Shown: positions 1 to 6,387, numbered from the stretch's first letter. The stretch: 13,968 bases of DNA from CAYGHG01 sp964349515 (GCA_964349515.1 CAYGHG010000067.1:1-13968); one strand, 5' to 3'. Notes: a model not told the origin generated them from the letters alone. Program-made: numbers and translations.

Positions 1-3
1 TTT

Positions 4-165
4 GAAACCCGCCTTTACGATCGCAAAATACCTCCTCGCCCCCTCGGGGAGAGGCCGGGTGAGGGGTGTGTTTTTGTATTTGCCGTTTACAAAGAACAAA
101 AAAACAAGAGCAGGCGGGTTTCCTCTACGCTTTGCTGCGAGGACTTCGTGAAACCCGCCTTTACG
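4..165. repeat. Intergenic repeat block with GAAACCCGCCTTTACG copies and hairpin
   Basis: The 16-bp word GAAACCCGCCTTTACG occurs exactly at 4-19 and 150-165. The second copy is the right arm of an 11-bp perfect inverted repeat, AGGCGGGTTTC at 112-122 with GAAACCCGCCT at 150-160, enclosing a 27-base loop. A copy of the GC-rich CTCGCCCC...GGGTGAGGGGTGTG element lies between them at 33-70. No credible gene is seen in 1-259: the open frames here run through the repeats and have no recognisable protein content. A related and tighter hairpin with the same AGGCGGGTTT arm is found at 1133-1153. Confidence 0.75.
33..85. repeat. Copy 1 of GC-rich palindromic element
   Basis: This is one of four copies in the window of an element with a CTCGCCCC/GGGGAGAG half-palindrome, the shared core GAGAGGCCGGGTGAGGGGTG, and then a T-rich GTGTGTTTTTGTATT segment. 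In this copy the distal inverted arm (AATACAAAAACACAC in the copy at 1039-1153) has decayed. The loop bases are CTC rather than TTT. It lies beyond the end of the ankyrin gene and beside the left window edge. Confidence 0.8.
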
Positions 166-218
166 GTTTTATCGAAGACCTTTTAAAGAACGGGAAAACA
201 ATAACATACGACAAGAAC

Positions 219-240
219 AGACGGGCGCGGAGGCCCGTCT
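219..240 (-). terminator. Hairpin downstream of the ankyrin gene, possible terminator
   Basis: AGACGGGC (219-226) and GCCCGTCT (233-240) form a perfect 8-bp stem with a 6-base loop, 20 bp beyond the stop codon of the ankyrin gene that reads leftward. On the minus strand it is followed by GTTCTTGTCG, only a weak U-tract, so intrinsic termination is possible but not convincing. It may equally be another member of the GGGCGGGTTT-type intergenic palindromes seen nearby. Confidence 0.4.
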
Positions 241-259
241 CTACGTATAAAAAAACAAA

Positions 260-1009
260 CTATTTTTCATACGACTTTTTTAAGAACTTTTTTAAGACCA
301 GGCTCGGGGTGAGGTTTGCGGCTGTTTTGCCTGACTTGTTTTGGAGGCTCGGATCCGCGCCCTTTGATATCAGCAGTTCTGCTATTGACACTGCATCCTC
401 CTCCATCATGCCTTCATTATCTTCCACGCCCGGAAAAACCACATCCCCTGCCTCATCAATATAAATATTCATGTCCAACAGAACCCTTTGGCACGCCATT
501 TTTCTCATGCCCAGGTACATGAGCGGCGTGTAGCCCTCCGCATCGCGGCTATTCGGGTCTGCTTTTTTCGCAAGCAGTTTTTTAATTCTCTTTTTATCCC
601 CCAGATAACACGCCAGCATCAGCGGTGTCATATTGCCGTAATTGTGTTTAAGCCAGCCTGCGCCAAAAGGCAGTTTGGGAGACTCCACTACAGCGTTTAC
701 GTCGGCTTTGGCACGCAGGACAGCCAGAAACTGATCATAGTTTCCCCTGAGTATGGTTTTGAAAAGCGGCGTTACGCCTGCGGCGTCCCTGCGGTTTACG
801 TCGTAACCTATAGCGCCTGTCAGGAAATGAATATGAACAGTACCTCCTATCGAGAGCACAAAATCCAGGGCATCCCCCTCGGGAAAAATACTGCCGTAGA
901 TATCCGCACCGGCAGCTGCAAGCCGGATGGCGGTTTCAAAGTCATTTTTTTTAAAGGCAGCAGCAAATTCTCTGCCTAAAAATGTCGGGTTTTGCGTTTG
1001 TAAAGCCAT
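260..1009 (-). CDS. Ankyrin-repeat protein with acidic insertion
   Basis: This 249-aa protein is most likely a protein-binding adaptor. Ankyrin repeats are readable at about residues 13-40 (ends AAAGADIYG), 77-107 (AGVTPLFKTILRGN...ADVN), 125-155 (GNMTPLMLACYLGD...KADPNSRD) and 158-231 (EGYTPLMYLGM...ISKGADPSLQNKSGKTA). The last repeat is split between its two helices by an acidic insert at about 182-206 (DEAGDVV...DNEGMMEED). There is no signal peptide or membrane segment, so it is probably cytoplasmic. The ATG is preceded by a strong ribosome binding site (CAGGAGGTTTT). It follows the small membrane protein after a 166-bp repeat-filled spacer, so it may be transcribed separately. The partner is unknown; a functional link to the ATPase/VWA genes rests only on proximity and on the second ankyrin-like gene at 5238-6386. 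Confidence 0.85.
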   Translation of the reverse strand: MALQTQNPTFLGREFAAAFKKNDFETAIRLAAAGADIYGSIFPEGDALDFVLSIGGTVHIHFLTGAIGYDVNRRDAAGVTPLFKTILRGNYDQFLAVLRAKADVNAVVESPKLPFGAGWLKHNYGNMTPLMLACYLGDKKRIKKLLAKKADPNSRDAEGYTPLMYLGMRKMACQRVLLDMNIYIDEAGDVVFPGVEDNEGMMEEDAVSIAELLISKGADPSLQNKSGKTAANLTPSLVLKKFLKKSYEK

Positions 1010-1038
1010 AAAACCTCCTGTTGTATGTCCTTCAAAAC

Positions 1039-1153
1039 CTCCTCTCCCCTTTAGGGGAGAGGCCGGGTGAGGGGTGTGTTTTTGTATTCGTCATTAGCGA
1101 AGAACAATAATACAAAAACACACTGCAAGAACAGGCGGGTTTTAAACCCGCCT
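1039..1153. repeat. Copy 2 of GC-rich palindromic element, most complete copy
   Basis: Three nested dyads lie end to end. The first is CCTCTCCCCT/AGGGGAGAGG (1040-1061), a 10-bp perfect stem with a 2-base loop. The second is GTGTGTTTTTGTATT (1074-1088) pairing perfectly with AATACAAAAACACAC (1109-1123) across a 20-base loop. The third is AGGCGGGTTT (1133-1142) with AAACCCGCCT (1144-1153) around a single base. It fills the spacer between the membrane protein and the ankyrin gene. On the minus strand the first stem is followed by AGGTTTTG, which is only a poor terminator. Other copies are at 33-85, 8463-8545 and 8567-8606. Confidence 0.85.
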
Positions 1154-1175
1154 CTACAATTTTTTAAAGACATTT

Positions 1176-1484
1176 TCAAAAAACAACTGTTAATCCGGCT
1201 ATAACACAGATAATGCTGCAGACAATTTCTATTATTTTTAATGTTAAAGACTGAGTATTGCGAAAAAACATCGCAATACTTAACATGATAAAAAACGCAA
1301 TAAAAGCAATAACGTAAAATATATTACCCATAGACAAAGACATCTCAAGGCATATTAACGCAATCACCATAAATACTATAACCGCAAAGCCGGATAAAAA
1401 ACCTATTCCCTTATTAATTACTAATTCTTCAACCCCGAGGTCTGCTGCCTTGCCAATCCCTGTCTTTTCATTTTTTTCATCCAT
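1176..1484 (-). CDS. Small three-helix membrane protein, unknown function
   Basis: This is a 102-aa hypothetical protein that I do not recognise. After a charged N-terminus (MDEKNEKTGIGKAADLG) come three hydrophobic segments at about residues 27-48, 53-74 and 82-102, ending directly at the C-terminus (IAGLTVVF). It should be an inner-membrane protein; RN at 75-76 is a short charged turn between helices 2 and 3. The ATG has a good ribosome binding site, AAGGAGG, 8 bases upstream. The gene is clearly more AT-rich than the ATPase operons, partly from its hydrophobic codons and perhaps from a different origin. It stands alone between two repeat regions (1485-1965 and 1010-1175), so no operon partner is evident. 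The count of three helices is by eye. Confidence 0.75.
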   Translation of the reverse strand: MDEKNEKTGIGKAADLGVEELVINKGIGFLSGFAVIVFMVIALICLEMSLSMGNIFYVIAFIAFFIMLSIAMFFRNTQSLTLKIIEIVCSIICVIAGLTVVF

Positions 1485-1513
1485 GGGAAGGGCCTCCTTT
1501 TTTTTTAAGACCT

Positions 1514-1648
1514 GTTTACTGTTTACCGTTCACCGTTTACCGGGACAATAAAGACTGTTTTACTGTTTACTGTTTACCGTGGCAACAAGAACTACTCACT
1601 TAAAGAACAAGAGCTGTTCACTGTTTATCGGGACTACAAAATCTGTCT
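1514..1648. repeat. GTTTACN heptamer cluster, forward orientation
   Basis: Tandem 7-bp units GTTTACT, GTTTACC, GTTCACC and GTTTACC run from 1514 to 1541. A second block follows at 1557-1578 and degenerate units at 1614-1630. Each block ends in a tail of the form CGGGAC(A/T)A(C/T)AA. The cluster begins just upstream of the ribosome binding site of the membrane protein gene and is mirrored by an inverted cluster at 1820-1956. Confidence 0.8.
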
Positions 1649-1819
1649 ACCTTTTACTGCTGTGAAACCATATCAATATAAGCACTAAACGTGCCAGAGA
1701 TTTCATCTCGTAAAATAAGGGTTTTACCGGCGGAAGAATAGTTAAAATCAAACATTCAAGTCAAAAATTGACGGTTTTTAACATCGAATATAAGAAAACA
1801 GACATTGCCATCTGTCTTT
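1649..1819. other. AT-rich spacer between inverted heptamer clusters
   Basis: No gene is seen in this stretch. It holds two small adjacent dyads: GAGAT/ATCTC with a 3-base loop (1697-1709), and GTAAAA/TTTTAC with a 6-base loop (1710-1727). A third weak one is ACAGA/TCTGT at 1798-1815. No clear promoter pair was identified, though this AT-rich stretch is where a promoter for the membrane protein gene would be expected. Confidence 0.4.
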
Positions 1820-1956
1820 ATCGGTAAACGGTTCTTGTTGTCTCGAAAAGGTTGTGTTCTATCGGCAAACAGTAAAACCGTAAACAGTAAACATCTCTTG
1901 TAGTCTCGGTAAAAGGTTGTGTTCTATCGGTAAACTGTAAACCGTAAACAGTAAAC
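1820..1956. repeat. Heptamer cluster, inverted orientation, with ~60-bp direct repeat
   Basis: The heptamer appears here as GTAAACN, the reverse complement of the cluster at 1514-1648. It is built into two near-identical units of about 60 bp at 1833-1892 and 1896-1956. Each unit starts TCTTGT(T/A)GTCTCG, passes through AAAAGGTTGTGTTCTATCGG, and ends CCGTAAACAGTAAAC. The two copies differ by a few substitutions and small indels. The cluster ends 10 bp beyond the stop codon of the VWA gene at 1966. Confidence 0.85.
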
Positions 1957-1965
1957 GGGTATTAT

Positions 1966-3171
1966 CTACCTTATCCTAATATTCCTGCACCCGGGTATAT
2001 CCACTCCTGTTGTTAGTATCAGGGGTTCTGTTTTGGGGTATTTTATTATGGGCGCTACACAGCCGTCTGTCAGTGCTACAAAGTTCAGCTTGGTGCCGCT
2101 TACTCTGCGCTCAATATCAACCCATCTTTTCATTACAGGGTTTATGTCTGTGCCTCCAAAACCCCGCAATGCAGTAGGCATCGGATCGCCTTTTTTCATG
2201 ACCCCGGTAATACCTGTATCAAAAAATATTACCTCCTCAAACTCAGGCAATGCTGTAATGTATGAAAGGAAACGCTCCGCGTGGTCATAACACGAGCCTG
2301 AAACATCAACAGCCGCATAAACCTTGAATGCCTCGTTTTTCCTTCTCGGAAAAAACGAGCCCTCGGGCCTGAAGCGCCTGTTTGAACGGGAAAAATCATA
2401 CTCCCTTTTTTCAAATATTTTTTTCAATACCATGTCAAACGGGAAAGAAACTTTTGTCAGTTTCCCGAGTGCCTTTAAAAACTCTCCCGCGGCTGTGCCG
2501 TAGAGTTCGGCCGCGTCTTTTAACATGTCATTTATCCTGTTTTTGAAGACTCCGTCCATCATCTCCTCGTCAAAATCCTCGCCATAAATCCTGAATATAT
2601 ACTTTTTGCCGCCCTTGGTCTCTATCTCAGCGTAGCGCTTTGCCCTGCCGTTCTCAACAGCCACAAACTGCCTTATGGATTTGACCGCCTGTATGAGCGC
2701 CTTGTATATCTCGTCTGCCGAGGCCATGCGTATGTCAATAAAAACGTCAGCCGGCTTTACTCCCATCTTTTCAAGCGATTCGTAGGTGAGCAGGTCTTTT
2801 GGGGGCTGTATATTGAAATTTTTTATGAGAAGAGAGTTGATTATGATGTCTGTGGCAATGTTCCAGAAATCCTTTTGCCGCTCTACGCCGCGCGACATTG
2901 ATGACATGATGATATGAGAGGCCTCGTGCATCAGGACGAAGCACCTCTCAGAGTGGGTCAGTTCTTCCATAAACGTCTTGTTGTAGAGCATATGCCCCCT
3001 GCCCTCACGCACGCTCACACAGGCAGTAGGTATGGCCTCTGACGCGGCTTTTTCAAGAAGCACAAGTATCACCCCGAAAAGCCGGGTCCTGTAGTTTATG
3101 AGAAGATAGTCAACGGGGAGGAGTTCTTCAGCACTGTCTTGCTTTTCCTCCCGTTCACTCGGCTTATCCAT
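1966..3171 (-). CDS. VWA-domain protein with N-terminal HExxH metallopeptidase motif (DUF2201-like)
   Basis: This 401-aa protein has the architecture of the VWA-like DUF2201 family. The N-terminal putative zinc peptidase part carries HEASH at residues 82-86 and NIATD at 104-108, so D108 may be a third zinc ligand. The middle is a charged helical region (about 150-280). The C-terminal von Willebrand A domain has a full MIDAS set: DVSGS (289-293), GTD (T341) and LTDG (D369). In this class the VWA protein works with a MoxR-type ATPase, binding targets through a metal ion; whether the peptidase centre cleaves is unknown. Its likely ATPase partner is the gene at 4174-5235, now separated from it by the four-helix-bundle cassette. 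The start has a good AAGGAG site. No signal peptide or membrane segment is visible, so it is probably cytoplasmic. The other HExxH/VWA protein (8647-9999) shares the same motifs but little else that I can align by eye. Confidence 0.9.
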   Translation of the reverse strand: MDKPSEREEKQDSAEELLPVDYLLINYRTRLFGVILVLLEKAASEAIPTACVSVREGRGHMLYNKTFMEELTHSERCFVLMHEASHIIMSSMSRGVERQKDFWNIATDIIINSLLIKNFNIQPPKDLLTYESLEKMGVKPADVFIDIRMASADEIYKALIQAVKSIRQFVAVENGRAKRYAEIETKGGKKYIFRIYGEDFDEEMMDGVFKNRINDMLKDAAELYGTAAGEFLKALGKLTKVSFPFDMVLKKIFEKREYDFSRSNRRFRPEGSFFPRRKNEAFKVYAAVDVSGSCYDHAERFLSYITALPEFEEVIFFDTGITGVMKKGDPMPTALRGFGGTDINPVMKRWVDIERRVSGTKLNFVALTDGCVAPIIKYPKTEPLILTTGVDIPGCRNIRIR

Positions 3172-3186
3172 ATAAATCTCCTTTTC

Positions 3187-3194
3187 TTTAGTTT
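3187..3194 (-). promoter_or_regulatory. AAACTAAA box upstream of VWA gene
   Basis: AAACTAAA (minus strand) lies with its distal end 23 bases before the ATG and just upstream of the ribosome binding site. The same octamer is found at a near-identical position before the genes starting at 3802 and 8389. It could be part of a promoter -10/initiation region or a leader element. No convincing -35 box accompanies it. Confidence 0.35.
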
Positions 3195-3204
3195 GATAAA
3201 AGTG

Positions 3205-3430
3205 CGGGTAATACGGGTGCTGGAAGTACTAGTGCTGATACTACTTGTTCTGGTAATACTAGTGCTGGTACTGATGGTGCTGGTAATACTGGTGTGAAAA
3301 CTAGTTTTATCAGCACCAGTCCCATCAGCACCAGTCCCATCAGCACCAGTCCCATCAGCACCAGCCCCATCAGCACCAGTCCCATCCGCACCAGTCCTTC
3401 CAGCACCAGTCCCACCAGCACTCGTCCCAC
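3205..3430. repeat. 15-bp minisatellite array A with inverted arms
   Basis: On the plus strand 3205-3296 carries units in GGTGCTG orientation, 3297-3308 is the perfect palindrome AAAACTAGTTTT, and 3309-3430 carries about eight units in the opposite orientation (ATCAGCACCAGTCCC and variants). The two arms could fold into a long imperfect hairpin. The array starts right after the stop codon of the four-helix-bundle gene and ends about 10 bp before the AAACTAAA box of the VWA gene. Because the unit is 15 bp, all frames without a stop stay open; the resulting GLVLM or STSPI repeats are not taken as protein. Confidence 0.9.
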
Positions 3431-3436
3431 CCGCAC

Positions 3437-3802
3437 TTATCCGTTCTTTTTCCCTGCCTTTCTTAAATACTTAATCAATCCTGTCAGTGCCGAACTTATA
3501 AATACTGCTTTTCTGTATAACTCATCAAACAACTCCCTGTTTATATACTTTAAATCAAGAGCCACATAAAGCAGGCTTTTGACTTCATTCAGCGACCCTT
3601 TAGCAATTGTTAAAAACTGTGCGAATTCCGGTTTTCCTTCACGCCCAAATCCTTCCGCGATGTTAGACATCACCGATACCGCAGATCTGCGAATCTGATC
3701 TTTATAACCATAATCACGTGTGTCAATGCTATAAATTTTACCTACAAGTACTCTTGCCTCTTTCCACGACTCTATTTCCTCAAATCTCTTAAACCCGGCC
3801 AT
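3437..3802 (-). CDS. Four-helix-bundle protein (S23 / 23S rRNA intervening-sequence type)
   Basis: This 121-aa protein has the signature of the four-helix-bundle family first found encoded in 23S rRNA intervening sequences. The pattern is KDQIRRSAVSV..SNIAEGFGR at residues 34-54 and FAQFLTIAKGSLNEVKSLL at 60-78. Length and motif order match the family (about 115-125 aa). Members form oligomeric helical bundles and the cellular role is poorly known; the related Avd protein binds RNA and reverse transcriptase in diversity-generating retroelements, but no reverse transcriptase is seen here. I use the ATG at 3802 rather than the one at 3814, because the GGAGGGG site sits 4 bases before 3802 and overlaps the earlier ATG. 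The gene lies between two arrays of 15-bp repeats and between an ATPase gene and its probable VWA partner, so it looks like part of an inserted cassette. Confidence 0.9.
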   Translation of the reverse strand: MAGFKRFEEIESWKEARVLVGKIYSIDTRDYGYKDQIRRSAVSVMSNIAEGFGREGKPEFAQFLTIAKGSLNEVKSLLYVALDLKYINRELFDELYRKAVFISSALTGLIKYLRKAGKKNG

Positions 3803-3805
3803 AAA

Positions 3806-3812
3806 CCCCTCC
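3806..3812 (-). promoter_or_regulatory. Ribosome binding site that fixes the four-helix-bundle start
   Basis: On the minus strand GGAGGGG is followed by TTT and the ATG at 3802-3800. The alternative ATG at 3814-3812 overlaps this site and has only ACTAAAAT before it, so translation from 3802 is favoured. Confidence 0.7.
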
Positions 3813-3816
3813 ATAT

Positions 3817-3824
3817 TTTAGTTT
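3817..3824 (-). promoter_or_regulatory. AAACTAAA box upstream of four-helix-bundle gene
   Basis: The same octamer is found at 3187-3194 and 8407-8414, here with its distal end 22 bases before the ATG. It is preceded by TTAT, giving TTATAAACTAAA, close to the TTATCAAACTAAA before the VWA gene. A TATAAA -10 reading is possible but no -35 was found at suitable spacing. Confidence 0.35.
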
Positions 3825-3839
3825 ATAATTCCAGCACAT

Positions 3840-4170
3840 TTAATACTAGTGCTGATACTACTTGTTCTGGTAATACTAGTGCTGATACTACTTGTAAGAA
3901 CAGTAGTTTTATCACACCAGTCTCAACCGCACCAGTCCCACCCGAACTAGTTCCACCAGCACTAGTCCTTCCAGCACTAGTCCTTCCAGCACTAGTCCTT
4001 CCNNNNNNNNNNNNNNNNNNNNNNNNNNNNNNNNNNNNNNNNNNNNNNNNNNNNNNNNNNNNNNNNNNNNNNNNNNNNNNNNNNNNNNNNNNNNNNNNNN
4101 NNAGCACCAGTCCCACCAGCACCAGTCCCACCAGCACCAGTCCCACCAGCACCAGTCCCACCAGCACCAG
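3840..4170. repeat. 15-bp minisatellite array B, interrupted by assembly gap
   Basis: The architecture matches array A. The plus strand begins with GTGCTG-oriented units (3844-3893), passes a short unique centre (GTAAGAACAGTAGTTTTATC), then changes to CAGCAC-oriented units. These are AGCACTAGTCCTTCC before the gap and AGCACCAGTCCCACC after it. A 41-bp stretch at 3844-3884 is identical to 3227-3267 in array A, 617 bp away. The array ends 3 bp beyond the stop codon of the ATPase gene at 4174. The copy number is unknown because of the gap. Confidence 0.9.
4003..4102. other. Assembly gap (100 N)
   Basis: A run of exactly 100 undetermined bases lies inside a tandem repeat, with different unit variants on each side (CACTAGTCCTTCC before, CACCAGTCCCACC after). 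A round 100 is the usual placeholder for a gap of unknown length, so the true array may be longer and the join is a scaffold inference. Confidence 0.97.
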
Positions 4171-4173
4171 TCT

Positions 4174-5235
4174 TTAAAGATCGTACGCCAGCTTATCCGC
4201 CCATTTATCCATTGCTATGCCTTTGACTTTTAGCTGCACCAGCGTCTGGGGGTCGGTTTTTACCAGTTCCTCGGCAAAAAGGGCCAGCAGCTCATTTGAG
4301 CCTATTTTTTCGGCCAAAATGCCGGTAAAGAACTGTAATTTTTCCCTCTTATTCCTTTCCTTCATATCCATCCTCGCCACTTCCTTTACCAGCGCAGCCT
4401 GGCGGAAGCTGTCTGCCTCAAGGAATTTTATCAATGACGCTTCATCACCGTCTAACACCTTCACCGCTTCTATGATTGTGTTGTCTATGTAGTCCATGAA
4501 CACTGTTACGCTCTCTTCAGAGAGCATTGACTTGGCGTATCTTATGAGCTCGGTCTTTTTTTCCTTTTTCTCAAGTTCAAGCTTCTTTATTACTGAATCA
4601 AAGAGCGACCAGGAACGCGGGCACGACCACGGTGAAAAAGGCTCTGCCGCGTTTGGCCCGCGGTAGAGGTGTATCGGGTTTACGGAAAGGAACTTTTCCA
4701 GCACAGAGCACGGCTTCTGGTACTCTATCCACTCTTTTACAGAGGGCTTTTTCATCCTGAAGACCAGCGCCCTGCCGCCTGTCAGCGCCGAGGTTATCAC
4801 CTTTGCAAACGTGCCGTCGTCGCCCCCCATGTTGCCTGAGACCGTAATCATGGTTTTCTCAGGCAGGTGTATGTCGTCTATTTTTTTCATCTGTATGATG
4901 TCGAGCACCGCGCCCTGCACAGCCTCATCAGCGAGGGTAAACTCGTCAAAGTGCAGCAGGACATTGCCGTCGTTTTCGATTATTTCCCTCCACAGCGCCG
5001 GCGGCTTCCATTTCATGAACTCAGCGCTTAAGTCAGGCATGCCTTTGATATCGTAGGCTTCCAGCCTGCCCAGCGAAAGCGGCATGTAGCGCCTTCCCAG
5101 TTCCTCTGCTATTTCCTTTGCAGCGTAGGACTTGCCTATTCCCGGCTCGCCGAATATCATGACAGCCGGCGGGTTGTCAAAGGTGTTTAAACCCCTTATT
5201 ATTTCCTTGAATTCTTTTGGTGTGATTTTTTCCAT
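4174..5235 (-). CDS. AAA+ ATPase of the MoxR/AAA_5 type
   Basis: This is a 353-aa AAA+ ATPase. The Walker A motif is GEPGIGKS at residues 29-36, Walker B is LLHFDEF at 93-99, and a sensor-1 asparagine lies in SGNMG (N135). GGRALVFRMKKPSVKEW follows at 153-169, where R155 or R160 may supply the arginine finger. After the core comes PWSCPRSW (202-209), a feature I associate with ATPases paired with VWA proteins, then a charged helical C-terminal part. Such enzymes use ATP to remodel a partner, usually with a VWA protein as adaptor. The ATG has a strong AGAGGAGG site and lies 2 bp after the ankyrin-like gene, so it is the last gene of the compact operon starting at 8389. The nearest VWA partner is 1966-3171, beyond the repeat cassette. 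It is clearly different from the MoxR at 11105-12517 and not a recent duplicate. Confidence 0.92.
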   Translation of the reverse strand: MEKITPKEFKEIIRGLNTFDNPPAVMIFGEPGIGKSYAAKEIAEELGRRYMPLSLGRLEAYDIKGMPDLSAEFMKWKPPALWREIIENDGNVLLHFDEFTLADEAVQGAVLDIIQMKKIDDIHLPEKTMITVSGNMGGDDGTFAKVITSALTGGRALVFRMKKPSVKEWIEYQKPCSVLEKFLSVNPIHLYRGPNAAEPFSPWSCPRSWSLFDSVIKKLELEKKEKKTELIRYAKSMLSEESVTVFMDYIDNTIIEAVKVLDGDEASLIKFLEADSFRQAALVKEVARMDMKERNKREKLQFFTGILAEKIGSNELLALFAEELVKTDPQTLVQLKVKGIAMDKWADKLAYDL

Positions 5236-5237
5236 TT

Positions 5238-6386
5238 TTATTCCTCCTCTGTTATCTGTTTGATTTTAATCTCTTTATCCTTTTTAGCCGCGCATTCCGC
5301 GCAGAGCTTTCCTGCCTTTGCCCTGAAAAAATCCAGCTCTTTTTTTCTTTCAAAAAGCATGCTCTCCCTTAATGAATACGCTTTGGCAGCAGCGCATGCC
5401 GCGTTGTGTCCGTAGCTGTCTTTTTTTGTAAACAGCCCTTCTTTATCAGCAAACCTGAGCATCCCCATCCCGTAAATCACAAACGAAAGCTCAGGCGGGT
5501 TTAATATCTCTTTGAAATCACTTATGTACTTTTTCAGTATGGTTTTTTTTACCCTGCTTATGCCGCCGATATGCATTTCGCCTGAATAATAATCCCTGTC
5601 ATAAGGGATAGAGCCGCATTGCCTGAGAATGTCATACGCCGCTATATTTCCTGTTCTAACGCTTAGATCAAGAAGCCCTGTCTTTGCCGGCCGTATGAAC
5701 GCGCCCTCGTCCAGTCCCAATTTTAACAGCGCCTCAAGGCAGCTGTTATTACCCCTCTTTACCGCCACGGCAGCGGCTGATGTAAAAAGCCGGCGGCAGT
5801 GCGGCTCTCCGGCAGAAGCTGCCCCGCAAAGCTGCTCAGGCGCCCCGCGCGCGGCAGCTGACATAAAATCAATGCAGACAGCTGCGGCTTTTGCATCATA
5901 GCCGGTAACAAGCATGGATAGTGCTTCAGCGTCTTTACGCGCCTTGCTTCCGCTTCTTAGCGCCCTGTTCCACAGCCTGTACTCGGTCCCTGTCAGAGAT
6001 TCGTACTTTTTGGCGTAATACGGCACTATGCCGGCGATATCGCTCACGCATATATCAAGCACCTTGTCAAAAGATGTACCTGTAGGGTCAAGCCCGTACT
6101 GTGCCAGCAGCGATGCAATCTTACGGTTTTGCCCCATCCATGAGGCCATAACACCGCTGTAGTATATATCAATGCTTTCGTCGCAGTAATTTGCGTCAGC
6201 ACCGGCCTTTAGCAGGGTTTTTGAGGCCCTGTACATGCCGTTTGCAGCCGCAGAGGCAAGCAGCGCTTTCAAATCATTTGCCGCAGGGTCTGCGGCGCGT
6301 ATCAGCGACAAGGCTGTTTTTTCATCGCCTTCGCTTATTGCTTTTCTGCACTCTTCACCAATGAAACCAAGTTTGTATTTTGCCAT
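5238..6386 (-). CDS. Ankyrin-like helical-repeat protein
   Basis: This 382-aa protein has degenerate ankyrin-type repeats. The first is at about residues 10-35 (EECRKAISEGDEKTALSLIRA), the clearest at 39-70 (LKALLASAAANGMYRASKTLLKAGADANYCD), then about 75-102 and 198-235 (AAAVAVKRGNNSCLEALLKLGLDEG), and 236-262 (TGLLDLSVRTGNIAAYDILRQCG). The C-terminus has a CAEC pair (362-365) and a Lys/Glu-rich tail. It is probably a cytoplasmic protein-protein adaptor; no enzyme motif is visible. I start it at the ATG at 6386: GGAGAGGG sits 10 bases upstream, and the further in-frame TTG at 6410 lies inside the previous gene. One base separates it from the upstream stop and 2 bp separate it from the ATPase start, so translation is probably coupled and the protein may be a cofactor of that ATPase. 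Confidence 0.85.
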   Translation of the reverse strand: MAKYKLGFIGEECRKAISEGDEKTALSLIRAADPAANDLKALLASAAANGMYRASKTLLKAGADANYCDESIDIYYSGVMASWMGQNRKIASLLAQYGLDPTGTSFDKVLDICVSDIAGIVPYYAKKYESLTGTEYRLWNRALRSGSKARKDAEALSMLVTGYDAKAAAVCIDFMSAAARGAPEQLCGAASAGEPHCRRLFTSAAAVAVKRGNNSCLEALLKLGLDEGAFIRPAKTGLLDLSVRTGNIAAYDILRQCGSIPYDRDYYSGEMHIGGISRVKKTILKKYISDFKEILNPPELSFVIYGMGMLRFADKEGLFTKKDSYGHNAACAAAKAYSLRESMLFERKKELDFFRAKAGKLCAECAAKKDKEIKIKQITEEE

Positions 6387-6387
6387 T

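Noticed and set aside
66..464. Plus-strand open frame of 132 codons at the left end
   Set aside because: It runs through the repeat element and the antisense of the ankyrin gene and has no family features.
3188..3436. Open frame of GLVLM repeats (minus) and of STSPI repeats (plus, 3294-3569)
   Set aside because: They are translations of the 15-bp tandem array, which stays open because its unit is a multiple of three. There is no ribosome binding site and no non-repeat protein content.
3437..3802. Diversity-generating retroelement accessory protein (Avd)
   Set aside because: The four-helix bundle resembles Avd in fold only. No reverse transcriptase or template/variable repeat pair was seen, and the flanking repeats are simple minisatellites.
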